Source: Brumimicrobium ulvae (lineage in GTDB: Bacteria; Bacteroidota; Bacteroidia; Flavobacteriales_D; Crocinitomicaceae). From it: a stretch of 64,000 bases of DNA. The DNA is taken from positions 1 through 64,000 of the forward strand of contig NZ_CANNGT010000008.1 in NCBI RefSeq assembly GCF_947504225.1, read 5' to 3'. Shown piece by piece: positions 45,455 to 53,865 of this stretch (position 1 is the first letter of the stretch; each line of letters starts with the position of its first letter). The notes under the pieces are model-generated. The model was not told where the DNA came from, did no database searches, and saw nothing but the letters and a program-made list of their open reading frames with translations. Both the position numbers and the translations under genes were made by a program.

Positions 45455-47416
45455 ATGGATAAGAATACAATTATTGGTTTAGGTTTAATTGGAGTAATAC
45501 TCGCTGTATTTACTTTTTTCAATCAACCTTCAGAAGAAGAACTTAAGGAAAGGATGGCGCAGCAAGAATTAGTTGCGCAACAACAAAAAGAAGCTGCTGA
45601 AAAAACAGAAAGTAAGATCACCAAAAAGACCGTTGAAAATCCTGCTCCTAAAGCTGTATTGGATGAAAACGGAAATCCTGTTCTTGACAGTCTTGGAAAT
45701 ACAGTTTATGCTAACGATACCCTAATGGTGGAGGAAGCTGAAACAGTTGGAATTGTAGATGCCAGAGACGTAGAAGAAGAAACTTTTGTTTTGGAGAATG
45801 AGAAGTTAAAAATCATTTTAACCAATAAAGGTGGTGGTGTTAAAAGTGTTTTCTTAAAAGGATATCAAACTTATGAAAACTTTAGGAAAAATGAAGGTAC
45901 GGAAGAAATTACACCACTTCAACTATTCGATGAAGAGATTGCGTCTAACGGATTGAAATTCAAAACGGACAAAGGAGAACAATATACAAGCGGAGTTGCT
46001 TTCGAACTGTTGAGACAAACTGAAAACTACATCTCTTTTATTGCTCATTATGACGAAGGAAAATCAATTGAACAAATCTATTCTATAACTCCAGATCAAT
46101 ATCATATTAACTATGAAGTTAAAATGAAAGGGTTTGAAGGAGAAGTTACACCAGAAAGGGTCTTTCTTGATTGGGAAGTTGAAATGTTAATGACTGAAAA
46201 ACTATTGTCTGAACAACGTCGTATTTCAACGGTATTTTTCAAAGAAAAGGGCGGTTCTTACGATTATTTATCTGAATATTCAGATGATGAATTTGCAGCA
46301 AAAACTGATGTTGACTGGGTTGCTTTCAAACAAAGTTACTTCTCTTCGATCATTATGCCAGATAAACCATTTATGAAAGAAGGAACAACTTTTAAGGTGG
46401 TTAATTATGAAGAAGGCTCTGAAAAAGATTCTTCACACATTAAAGCTTATTCTTCCTCAATGAATCTTGGATTAAGCAATACTGGGAATGGTAGTGTCCA
46501 AATGAAATGGTTCTTTGGTCCTAATGACTATGATGTACTTGAATCGTACGCAAATGGTAGTGAGGACATTATTAATTATGGATGGGGATTGTTTAGATGG
46601 ATTAATATTTATGCCATTCAACCTTTGTTTGTTTGGTTGGCTGGATTCGGTATGAGTGCTGGTATCGCTATTTTACTCCTCACAATTATTGTAAAGTTAA
46701 TCCTTACTCCTATTCAATGGAAAATGTTTGCTTCTTCTGCAAAAATGAGAATTTTAAAACCTGAAGTAGAGGAAATCAACAAAAAGTACCCAAATAAGGA
46801 TGATGCGATGAAAAAGCAGATGGAAATGATGACACTTTACCGTGAGTCGGGTGCTAGTCCACTTGCAGGGTGTGTTCCTATGTTGATTCAGATGCCTATT
46901 TTGTTTGCGGTTTTCCGTTTTTTCCCAAGTACTTTTACGCTTCGTCAAGAAGGATTCCTTTGGGCAGAAGATTTATCGAGTTATGACTCTATCCTTGACT
47001 TGAGCTTCAACATTCCATTTTATGGATCTCATGTAAGTTTATTCACTTTATTAATGGCGATTACAACATTGTTCTATACTGTTTTAAACAGCAGTAATAT
47101 GCAACAACCATCACAACCGGGGATGCCAAACATGAAAATTATCATGTACTTCTTCCCTATTATGATGATTTTCTTCTTTAATAATTATGCATCTGGATTG
47201 AGTTATTATTACTTTATCTCTACTTTGATGTCGATCTTAACGATGGTGATGATTAAGAATTTCTTTGTGAATGAAGACAAATTAAAAGCAAAAATGGCTG
47301 CCCGTCAATCTGCAAGTAAAGGAGATGGAAAAAAAGGAAAATCTAAATTCCAGGAGCGTCTTGAACAAATGCAAAAAGCGCAACAAGAAAAATTGAAAAA
47401 CAGTAAGAAAAAATAA
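45455..47416 (+). CDS. yidC: Membrane protein insertase YidC
   Basis: The 653-residue protein has an N-terminal membrane anchor (residues 5-22, IIGLGLIGVILAVFTFF). A large periplasmic domain spans about 100-370. A C-terminal insertase core follows with helices from about 385 (YAIQPLFVWLAGFGMS, TPIQWKMFASSAKMRIL, GCVPMLIQMPILFAVF). The conserved positively charged groove Arg/Lys region lies after helix 2. It inserts inner-membrane proteins with or without Sec. The basic C-terminal tail (KKGKSKFQERLEQMQKAQQ) is likely ribosome-contacting. Confidence 0.97.
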   Translation: MDKNTIIGLGLIGVILAVFTFFNQPSEEELKERMAQQELVAQQQKEAAEKTESKITKKTVENPAPKAVLDENGNPVLDSLGNTVYANDTLMVEEAETVGIVDARDVEEETFVLENEKLKIILTNKGGGVKSVFLKGYQTYENFRKNEGTEEITPLQLFDEEIASNGLKFKTDKGEQYTSGVAFELLRQTENYISFIAHYDEGKSIEQIYSITPDQYHINYEVKMKGFEGEVTPERVFLDWEVEMLMTEKLLSEQRRISTVFFKEKGGSYDYLSEYSDDEFAAKTDVDWVAFKQSYFSSIIMPDKPFMKEGTTFKVVNYEEGSEKDSSHIKAYSSSMNLGLSNTGNGSVQMKWFFGPNDYDVLESYANGSEDIINYGWGLFRWINIYAIQPLFVWLAGFGMSAGIAILLLTIIVKLILTPIQWKMFASSAKMRILKPEVEEINKKYPNKDDAMKKQMEMMTLYRESGASPLAGCVPMLIQMPILFAVFRFFPSTFTLRQEGFLWAEDLSSYDSILDLSFNIPFYGSHVSLFTLLMAITTLFYTVLNSSNMQQPSQPGMPNMKIIMYFFPIMMIFFFNNYASGLSYYYFISTLMSILTMVMIKNFFVNEDKLKAKMAARQSASKGDGKKGKSKFQERLEQMQKAQQEKLKNSKKK

Positions 47417-47440
47417 ATTCTTTATCATTTTAATTGATTA

Positions 47441-47475
47441 ACGTCCTGTTCTAAATGAGCAGGACGTTTTTTTTT
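47441..47475 (+). terminator. Terminator of the pyrG-yidC operon
   Basis: ACGTCCTG (47441-47448) and CAGGACGT (47460-47467) pair perfectly around an 11-base loop and are followed by eight or nine T. Confidence 0.9.
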
Positions 47476-47561
47476 GCCAGGATTAGTAATTTTTAACCGA
47501 GAAAGTAGTTTACAACTGCTTTTTTTCATTAACTTAATTGGGTAAATTAAAACCTGAATAC

Positions 47562-48173
47562 ATGTTAATAGAAATCAATAATGACAACATCGACAAACGT
47601 TTGATTGATGACGTTGTAAAAGAATTAAAGAATGGTGAAATCATCATTTATCCTACAGACTCAGTATATGCAATTGGGTGTGATTTAAAAAATAAGAAAG
47701 CCTTAGAAAAACTGGCCAAATTTAAAGGCCTGAAACTTAAACAGTCTAAATTCTCTATCATCTGTAAAGACTTAAGTCAGGTTTCAGAATATGTTAAACA
47801 CATTCCTCAGCCCACATTTAAGGTCATGAAAAGAACACTTCCTGGTCCTTTCACCTATATTTTACATGCCTCAAGTGAGGTAACAAAGCTATTTGATACC
47901 AACCGTACAGAATTAGGGATTAAGATTCCTGACAACAATATTGTTTTGGCTATAGTTGAAGCATTGGGGAATCCTTTGGTGACCACTTCCCTTCACAATG
48001 AGAATGATGAAATGTTGGAGTACTTTATCGATCCTTACAAAATCTACGAACAATTTGATGATAAAATCAACACCATTATTGATGGAGGGCCAGGAAAACT
48101 GGAAGCCTCTACGGTAATTGACTGTACTGGAGACCAACCAGAGGTTGTACGTGAAGGAGTTGGAAAGCTATAA
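47562..48173 (+). CDS. Sua5/YciO/YrdC-family protein (threonylcarbamoyl-AMP synthase-like)
   Basis: The ATG at 47562 is preferred over an in-frame TTG at 47538, because the family starts close to IEINNDNIDKRL. The 203-residue protein has IIIYPTDSVYAIGCD (about 28-42), the KFKGLKLKQSKFSII ATP/threonine-site loop and PGPFTYIL. The short form resembles YciO more than YrdC/TsaC, so a role in t6A tRNA modification is possible but not certain. Its stop overlaps a small palindrome shared with the convergent WD40 gene stop. Confidence 0.82.
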   Translation: MLIEINNDNIDKRLIDDVVKELKNGEIIIYPTDSVYAIGCDLKNKKALEKLAKFKGLKLKQSKFSIICKDLSQVSEYVKHIPQPTFKVMKRTLPGPFTYILHASSEVTKLFDTNRTELGIKIPDNNIVLAIVEALGNPLVTTSLHNENDEMLEYFIDPYKIYEQFDDKINTIIDGGPGKLEASTVIDCTGDQPEVVREGVGKL

Positions 48174-48177
48174 TTGA

Positions 48178-49071
48178 TTATAGACTCCAAATTTTAATCT
48201 TACGGTCATCTCCTATTGTTGCAAAGGATTGTTCTGAAATTTTCGCAATCCTATTCACAGTATGGCGGTGACCTTTATTTTTGAATTCGACTCTTTCAAT
48301 AATAGAAATATCCTTGGCATTCCATAATTTTATACTCTTATCGAAGCTAACAGAAACCATTTTTTGTTTTCCATCGATGAAGATCAAATCATAAACAGCA
48401 TAATTATGAGCCGGTATGCTTAAGAGTAATTCTTTTTCCTTCCAATTCCACTTTTTGATATGTGCGTCTTTTCCTCCAGTATAAAGAACATCGCCATCAA
48501 ATAATGCACAATTCGCACCTTCTTTATGGGCTTTGAATTCTTTAATTAAATTAAAAAATCCTGTTTCTAATATTCTAATGTAGCCATCTTGACCACAAAT
48601 AGCAATATGAAGGCCGTCTTCACTCGTTGAAATCTCTCTTATCTTACCACAATTGAAGGGTAAAGTGATTAGAAGGTCAAAGGTTTTTGCATCCCAAGCG
48701 CAAAAAACACCATCTTTATCTCCAGAGTAGAAACGTTCTGTATGTTGACAATACGTCAAGGCGAATACCGCCGCTTTATGTTGAGCAAGCCACCTCACCT
48801 CTTCTCGTTTTACGGTGTCAATAACATGAATACCTCCATTGTTGGTACCAATTGCCAGCAAATTAGAAACTGGGGAAAAGTCAAGATTATACGCGGATCG
48901 TTCAAGTTGCACCGTAAAATTAGTCTGTTCTCCTTTGGATACATCCCATTTAACAACGAACTTATCTGCACTTGTCGTATAAAGAAATCCATCATTAAAA
49001 ACCACATCATAAATAGCCCCATTGTGACCACTTATCGAATGCAATAATTTCAATGATTCTTTCGTTTCCAT
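48178..49071 (-). CDS. Seven-bladed WD40 repeat protein
   Basis: The 297-residue protein divides into seven WD-type repeats of about 40 residues, several ending in KWD, AWD, KLW or KIW (for example DKFVVKWDVSKG and DRKIKIWSL). It has no signal peptide and should form a single beta-propeller scaffold in the cytoplasm. It is the last gene of an operon, one base after the phosphosulfolactate-synthase-like gene. The operon mates suggest it supports a protein complex, but the partner is unknown. Confidence 0.82.
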   Translation of the reverse strand: METKESLKLLHSISGHNGAIYDVVFNDGFLYTTSADKFVVKWDVSKGEQTNFTVQLERSAYNLDFSPVSNLLAIGTNNGGIHVIDTVKREEVRWLAQHKAAVFALTYCQHTERFYSGDKDGVFCAWDAKTFDLLITLPFNCGKIREISTSEDGLHIAICGQDGYIRILETGFFNLIKEFKAHKEGANCALFDGDVLYTGGKDAHIKKWNWKEKELLLSIPAHNYAVYDLIFIDGKQKMVSVSFDKSIKLWNAKDISIIERVEFKNKGHRHTVNRIAKISEQSFATIGDDRKIKIWSL

Positions 49072-49072
49072 C

Positions 49073-49888
49073 TTATTCCTCTTCGTCCTCGTCAGAATTT
49101 ACTTGCTTTAAACGCGTCGCCATATCAGTCGGTAAACTTTCAAAAAAAGTATCACCTCTCAATCCAATACGTAAACATTCCAGCGGAATAACTTCGTTAG
49201 GAGCAATATTTCCTAAATTAACATTAGCACCAAATAGTTTAATAAACCAAACTTGTTGATTCTTCTTAGGTGCTTCCCAAAGAATACTGTTGGGGTCTAT
49301 TTTAGCAATAATTTTATTGATCAAGAAGGTATGCGCAGTTCCATTCGGTCTAAAAACACCAACGTTTCCACTCTCTCTTCCTTCTGCAATGACTTTCCAA
49401 GAACCCGCCTCAAGTTCATTACTCATCATTTTAATCCATTTGTTTGGAGAAATAAGAATTCCAGAATCTTTAGAACCTACTTCTGATAAAACAGTAGTGT
49501 TTTTGGCCATTGTATGAATAAGTTCACACTTTTCATCGTGAGGGATAATAATGGAACCATCAGAAATCTCTGCCAAGTCAAGATCATATTTGTCAATTAA
49601 TCTCAGATAATCTTCAAACATACCTCTTGCATAAAACGCTTCAAATAAAGTTCCTCCAAAGTAAGGACGAATATTGTGTTTCTTATAAAGTTTTATCTTT
49701 TCCTCTAATTGATTCGTTACGAAAGCAGTACCAAACCCAAATTTCACAATATCTGTGAGACCTTCATTTGCTTCTATAAAATTTGCTGCTTCGGAAAGAC
49801 TTAAGCCTTTATCCATCATCATGGTTAACCCTTTTTCACGAGGTTTTTGGTCACGTTCTGGAATATATGGTAAACTAAAATTCTTCAT
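49073..49888 (-). CDS. Phosphosulfolactate synthase (ComA)-like protein
   Basis: The 271-residue protein matches the ComA family: PREKGLTMMMDKGL near 16-29, DIVKFGFGTA near 46-55, RPYFGGTLFEAF near 73-84, LAEISDGSI near 105, and SEVGSKDSG near 134. ComA joins phosphoenolpyruvate and sulfite in coenzyme M biosynthesis in archaea. Bacteria without coenzyme M may use the reaction for sulfolactate or sulfonate compounds; Bacteroidota are known for sulfonolipids, but a link is only inference. The gene overlaps the TPR gene by 14 bases. The last residues are acidic (SDEDEEE). Confidence 0.78.
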   Translation of the reverse strand: MKNFSLPYIPERDQKPREKGLTMMMDKGLSLSEAANFIEANEGLTDIVKFGFGTAFVTNQLEEKIKLYKKHNIRPYFGGTLFEAFYARGMFEDYLRLIDKYDLDLAEISDGSIIIPHDEKCELIHTMAKNTTVLSEVGSKDSGILISPNKWIKMMSNELEAGSWKVIAEGRESGNVGVFRPNGTAHTFLINKIIAKIDPNSILWEAPKKNQQVWFIKLFGANVNLGNIAPNEVIPLECLRIGLRGDTFFESLPTDMATRLKQVNSDEDEEE

Positions 49889-51305
49889 TATCTATATTTT
49901 CATCAAATTCATCTAACCGATCTATAAAATAAGATGCGGAATTCATTTCTGGAAAGTGCAAAAATAAACTTTTTGCTAAATTAGCATCATTTTCGAGGAC
50001 TTCATCAAAAAAGAACATTGATTCAGACTGATTTCCTATCATCCAATGACAATAGCAAAGGACCATTTTCGTTACATTGTTTTCACGCAACTCCTTATTC
50101 TTTTCAACTGCTTCAAAAACCATATCCATAGATATTCCAGCAATAAACGACAGATAATCAATAATTGCCTCCTTATCTCTTGGGTCTAACTCAATGGCTT
50201 TTTCGTAAGCAGCAATTGCCTGTTCATTTTGTTCTTTACTTTCATAAGCATTACCTAATGAACGCCAATAATCTGATTTCGTTGGTTCTAAATCTACAGC
50301 CACTAATAACTCCTGAACAGCGCGGGTATGTTTTCCCAATAAATCACTCATGATTCCTTTTCCTAACCAAGCGTCTGCTAATTGTGGTAAAAGTGCTGTG
50401 CTTTTATGGTACATTTCATAAGCTCTCTCAAGCTCACCAAGTTCTTCATAACACTCTCCCATTGAACAATAAACCATAGGATCATCTTGGTCAAGTTTTA
50501 AACATTTATTATAGTGTTCTAATGCTAGCTCAATTTTATTGGCATCTAAATAAGCATTGGCTAAATTATAAATAGCAGGTATAAAATCATCATCAATTAA
50601 AATCGCATATTCATAGGCCCAAATTGCTTGATCTGTTTTGCCTATTTTAGAATAAGCATTTCCTAGATTATACCATGTGGTATAGGAATAAGGTTCTTCA
50701 TCAATATACTCTAGAAAACATTTTATTGCATTATCATAGTCATTGATTTTTTCATAGCAATGTGCTAGTTCATAAATCAATAGATCGTTCAGACTACCTT
50801 CTTTAATTGCATTGCTTAGAATTTCAATTGCAGATTTATAATCGTCTTTGTTTTCATATTCCATCGCTAGATCAATCGCAATTTCAGCCTTTTCTTCTCC
50901 AGAAGCGGAGTCAAAAGCTTTTCGGAAATACTTTATGGCTTGATCGTTATCTTTTAACTGACTATAACAAGTTGCAATTGAAAGAAGCACATCAAGATTA
51001 TTGGCCTCCATGCGCTCTAAGTTCAGCAAGAGTTTTAATGCAGCATTGATTTTACCCGTCATTGACAACACCTGTGCATAACGTGTAATAATTGTACTAT
51101 TCGTTGGGAAATGTTCTATCGCTTTTTCAGCTGCCCATTTTGCTTTTTTCAATTGGTTTGAAATCATCAAATGATCAAGAATATATTCCACCTCGTCTGA
51201 ATCGATATATACGTATTCATTGAGTGCATACATTTGTTCAAAATGCGCTATCTGCCTCTTAAAATCGGGGTTTAACCAATCGTCATCATTCTCTTCTTCA
51301 AACAT
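49875..51305 (-). CDS. Tetratricopeptide repeat protein
   Basis: The 476-residue protein is built of about ten TPR units between residues 50 and 400 (for example YYNLGNAYSKIGKTDQAIWAYEYA-like repeats and YEKAIELDPRDKEA). The ends are acidic. It has no signal peptide. TPR proteins form superhelical scaffolds for protein contacts. It leads an operon with the ComA-like and WD40 genes, overlapping the former. Confidence 0.88.
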   Translation of the reverse strand: MFEEENDDDWLNPDFKRQIAHFEQMYALNEYVYIDSDEVEYILDHLMISNQLKKAKWAAEKAIEHFPTNSTIITRYAQVLSMTGKINAALKLLLNLERMEANNLDVLLSIATCYSQLKDNDQAIKYFRKAFDSASGEEKAEIAIDLAMEYENKDDYKSAIEILSNAIKEGSLNDLLIYELAHCYEKINDYDNAIKCFLEYIDEEPYSYTTWYNLGNAYSKIGKTDQAIWAYEYAILIDDDFIPAIYNLANAYLDANKIELALEHYNKCLKLDQDDPMVYCSMGECYEELGELERAYEMYHKSTALLPQLADAWLGKGIMSDLLGKHTRAVQELLVAVDLEPTKSDYWRSLGNAYESKEQNEQAIAAYEKAIELDPRDKEAIIDYLSFIAGISMDMVFEAVEKNKELRENNVTKMVLCYCHWMIGNQSESMFFFDEVLENDANLAKSLFLHFPEMNSASYFIDRLDEFDENIDNEEF

Positions 51306-51518
51306 AATGCTAAGATAAAAATTTCTTTGTCAATCTCCTCCTATACAAAGGAAATCTCAGGTGCAAAATTCGAGTATTTATTACACTAATACGACTTTCT
51401 TTGAAGTTTAAATTAAACTTCAGTAAATTGGATTAATTCATTAAGAATAGTGATTTAATAGAAAAGTTGCTCATAAAAGCAAACCATTCTGCTTATTATA
51501 AGCCTTTACACTTTCAAA

Positions 51519-51983
51519 CTATTGAACGATAGTTAAAAGATCTACCTCAAAAATCAGCACTGTATTTGGAGGAATGGAGCCTCCACCCTTTTCACCATAC
51601 CCTAATTTAGAAGGAATAAGCAAAATTCCTTTACCTCCTTCTTTAAATTTCGGAATTCCTTCTGTCCATCCTTTAATAACTTGCTGCAAATTAAAAGTAG
51701 CTCCACCTGCATCGCTTTGGTCAAAAACATTTCCATTTGTCGTATATCCTTTATATCTAACAGTTACATTATCGTTAGATAAAGGATGATTACCTGTTCC
51801 TAATTCATTAATCACATAATGCAAACCAGAACTCGTTTCCAAGGCTGTTAGGTTTTGATCAGCGATATATTCTTTAATGATTTCAATGTCTTTTTCAAGT
51901 TGCTCTTCAAGACTTAATTCCTTTTTACAAGCCGAACCTATCATCAGGAATCCTATCATTAAAAGTGAAAATCGAATGTTCAT
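51519..51983 (-). CDS. FKBP-type peptidyl-prolyl isomerase, lipoprotein
   Basis: The 154-residue protein has a lipoprotein signal with GSAC (Cys19) and a short helical linker. An FKBP domain fills about residues 55-154 (NVTVRYKGYTTNGNVFDQS, VIKGWTEGIPKFKEGGKGILLIPSKLGYG, IPPNTVLIFEVDLL). It should assist folding of envelope proteins. A TATTTTTG box on the minus strand (52002-51995) is a likely -7 element. Confidence 0.9.
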   Translation of the reverse strand: MNIRFSLLMIGFLMIGSACKKELSLEEQLEKDIEIIKEYIADQNLTALETSSGLHYVINELGTGNHPLSNDNVTVRYKGYTTNGNVFDQSDAGGATFNLQQVIKGWTEGIPKFKEGGKGILLIPSKLGYGEKGGGSIPPNTVLIFEVDLLTIVQ

Positions 51984-52078
51984 ATTTTTTTCTTCAAAAA
52001 TAGTGAATACTTAAGAGAAGATAGTGTTAAATATCACAAATGATTTCAACAAACAGCTTCACCAGTAATTTAAGTGCT

Positions 52079-52115
52079 AAAAAAAACAGGGACAACTTTC
52101 GCTGTCCCTGTTTTT
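52079..52115 (-). terminator. Terminator of the beta-barrel gene (can act both ways)
   Basis: AAAAACAGGGACA (52082-52094) and TGTCCCTGTTTTT (52103-52115) form a perfect 13-bp stem with an 8-base loop, A-rich on one side and T-rich on the other. Confidence 0.9.
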
Positions 52116-52136
52116 AATATCCATTGTTCGCTATGA

Positions 52137-52862
52137 TTAGAATCTCCATCCTAAGCGTAAAGACGCAAAGTTAGTTACATAAGAATCTTTATAACCAGCA
52201 AATTCAGTAGTTGAAGTTGTAGAAGTTCCACCAGAAGTCACAGTAGTTTCTCCTACTCTATCCTTATGTGTTGTACCATGTACTGCAACACCTAATTCTA
52301 AACCTACATATACATTTTCTACAAAGTAGAAATCCATACCTAGACCCAACTGAGCACCAATTCCAAAGTATCCACCTGATTGCTCACTTGTAACCGCGCT
52401 ATTGTATCCAGTTCCATCATACATATCCCAAGTTTCATTTTGTTTACCAATTGAGAAATTCACACCTAAAGCAGCGTATGGATCTAGCTTTTTTGTTCCT
52501 AAGAAGTGGTATTCACCTCCTAATTGAAGTGCAACAGCAGCTCTTTTTATCTCCTGAAGTCCTTCACCTCCTTTTGTTCCATCATTAAATTCGTAAAAAC
52601 GATTTTTTTCAGTCATTGCACTACCTGAACCATCACCTAATGATAATTGAACACGAGCGGCAATGTTATCACTAACGAAATAACGAGCACGCAATGAAGG
52701 AGCATTCCAATTGATACCAGTATTTCCTCCTGTAACAAGGGCCTCAATAGAGAATGGTGTTGCGTCTGTAGCCTTCTCTACTTCTGCATACGTTTGAGCA
52801 TTTAAGCTTCCTGCAAACAATGCAGAAAGAGCTACACAACCTGTTAAAATAATCTTTTTCAT
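52137..52862 (-). CDS. Outer-membrane beta-barrel protein
   Basis: The 241-residue protein has a signal peptide (cleavage near SLNAQ, residue 23). Amphipathic strands rich in Gly and aromatics follow (RARYFVSDNIAARVQLSLG, YFGIGAQLGLGMDFYFVENVYVGLELG). It ends in SLRLGWRF with a terminal Phe, the typical outer-membrane barrel signal. It is similar to small OmpA/OmpX-like barrels of Bacteroidota; the role is unknown. It is monocistronic with a strong terminator. Confidence 0.87.
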   Translation of the reverse strand: MKKIILTGCVALSALFAGSLNAQTYAEVEKATDATPFSIEALVTGGNTGINWNAPSLRARYFVSDNIAARVQLSLGDGSGSAMTEKNRFYEFNDGTKGGEGLQEIKRAAVALQLGGEYHFLGTKKLDPYAALGVNFSIGKQNETWDMYDGTGYNSAVTSEQSGGYFGIGAQLGLGMDFYFVENVYVGLELGVAVHGTTHKDRVGETTVTSGGTSTTSTTEFAGYKDSYVTNFASLRLGWRF

Positions 52863-52985
52863 AATTAAATAGTTTATTAATTTATACTAAAGTTAACAAG
52901 TCTTACGGACTTATCACACTAAATGTTTCAAATATTTCCATATTTAATTGTTAATAACTTCAACCTAATCGTATTCACATGAATA

Positions 52986-53765
52986 TCAATCTATATCGAT
53001 TATCAACCCATCATAGGCTGGAGCGACTGAAAGGGGCAACTTTTTTTGAATTTCTTCGTGCGTGCCAAAATAATGGGACATATGGGTTAAATAGCTTTGT
53101 CTGGGCTTTAAAAAGTTAATGATGTCTAAGGCTTCTTCTAAGTTGAGGTGAGAGATATGTGGTTCTTCTCTCAAACAGTCTAATAGAAGTACCTCTACTC
53201 CTTTCAATTTATTCAATTCCTCTACTGGAATGGTTTTTACATCTGTCATGTAGGCAAAGTCTCCTATACGGTATCCAAAAACAGGCATTTTATAGTGATA
53301 CGAAAGAATTGGGGTTACCATTGGACCGTCAGGCAATTGAAATGGTTGATTCTCTATAATATTGATATTTACCCTAGGAACACCTGGATAAGTGTTGCCT
53401 CCAAAAGCATAGTGAAATTCTCGCTTTAAAGTTTCTGCAACTGCATGGTTACAGAAGAGTTCCATATTTCTTTTTTCTAGGAAATTAAAAGATCGAACAT
53501 CATCCATTCCTGCGACATGATCTTTGTGTTCATGTGTGTACAATACTGCACGTAAACTATCCACATCCTCTCTTAACATTTGCTGCCTAAAGTCTGGACC
53601 TGTATCAATTACAAAGTTTTCGTCATTCCAAGTGAAAAGAATTGAACTTCTCAACCTTTTATCTTTTGGGTCTGGTGAGGTACATACCTTGCATTTACAC
53701 CCTATCACAGGAACACCCTGCGAGGTTCCTGTTCCTAACACTTTAACTTGAAGCTTATTTTTCAT
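52986..53765 (-). CDS. Metallo-beta-lactamase-fold hydrolase (PhnP-like)
   Basis: The ATG at 53765 is chosen over an in-frame TTG at 53774. The 259-residue protein has the metal motif THEHKDHVAGMDD (about residues 76-88), the second-site VIDTGPDF, and later Asp/His ligands (YMTDVKT, MSHYFGTHEE). The CKCKVCTSPDPKDKRLRSS start with its cysteine cluster is typical of PhnP phosphoribosyl cyclic phosphodiesterase. No phosphonate genes are near, so the substrate may be another cyclic phosphodiester. A TATTTTTG box (53779-53772, minus) ends only 6 bases before the ATG, implying an almost leaderless mRNA. Confidence 0.85.
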   Translation of the reverse strand: MKNKLQVKVLGTGTSQGVPVIGCKCKVCTSPDPKDKRLRSSILFTWNDENFVIDTGPDFRQQMLREDVDSLRAVLYTHEHKDHVAGMDDVRSFNFLEKRNMELFCNHAVAETLKREFHYAFGGNTYPGVPRVNINIIENQPFQLPDGPMVTPILSYHYKMPVFGYRIGDFAYMTDVKTIPVEELNKLKGVEVLLLDCLREEPHISHLNLEEALDIINFLKPRQSYLTHMSHYFGTHEEIQKKLPLSVAPAYDGLIIDID

Positions 53766-53807
53766 GTCTTTCAAAAATATAAACTATATCTGTTTAACAG
53801 TAGAAAA

Positions 53808-53842
53808 AAAACAAAAAAAAGCCCCGACAAAATTGCCGGGGC
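53808..53842 (-). terminator. GC-rich terminator of the T9SS cargo neighbour region
   Basis: GCCCCG (53821-53826) and CGGGGC (53837-53842) pair, with inner CAA/TTG pairing. On the minus strand the hairpin is followed by nine T. It lies about 25 bases downstream of the T9SS cargo gene stop at 53866. Confidence 0.88.
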
Positions 53843-53865
53843 CTCCCAAATTTAATCGAAATGAA

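Noticed and set aside
47538..47561. TTG start for the YciO/YrdC-like gene
   Set aside because: The ATG at 47562 fits the family start and needs no alternative codon.
48168..48183. CTATAA-TTGA-TTATAG palindrome across two convergent stop codons
   Set aside because: It mostly reflects two facing stop codons and is too short and AT-rich to be a terminator.
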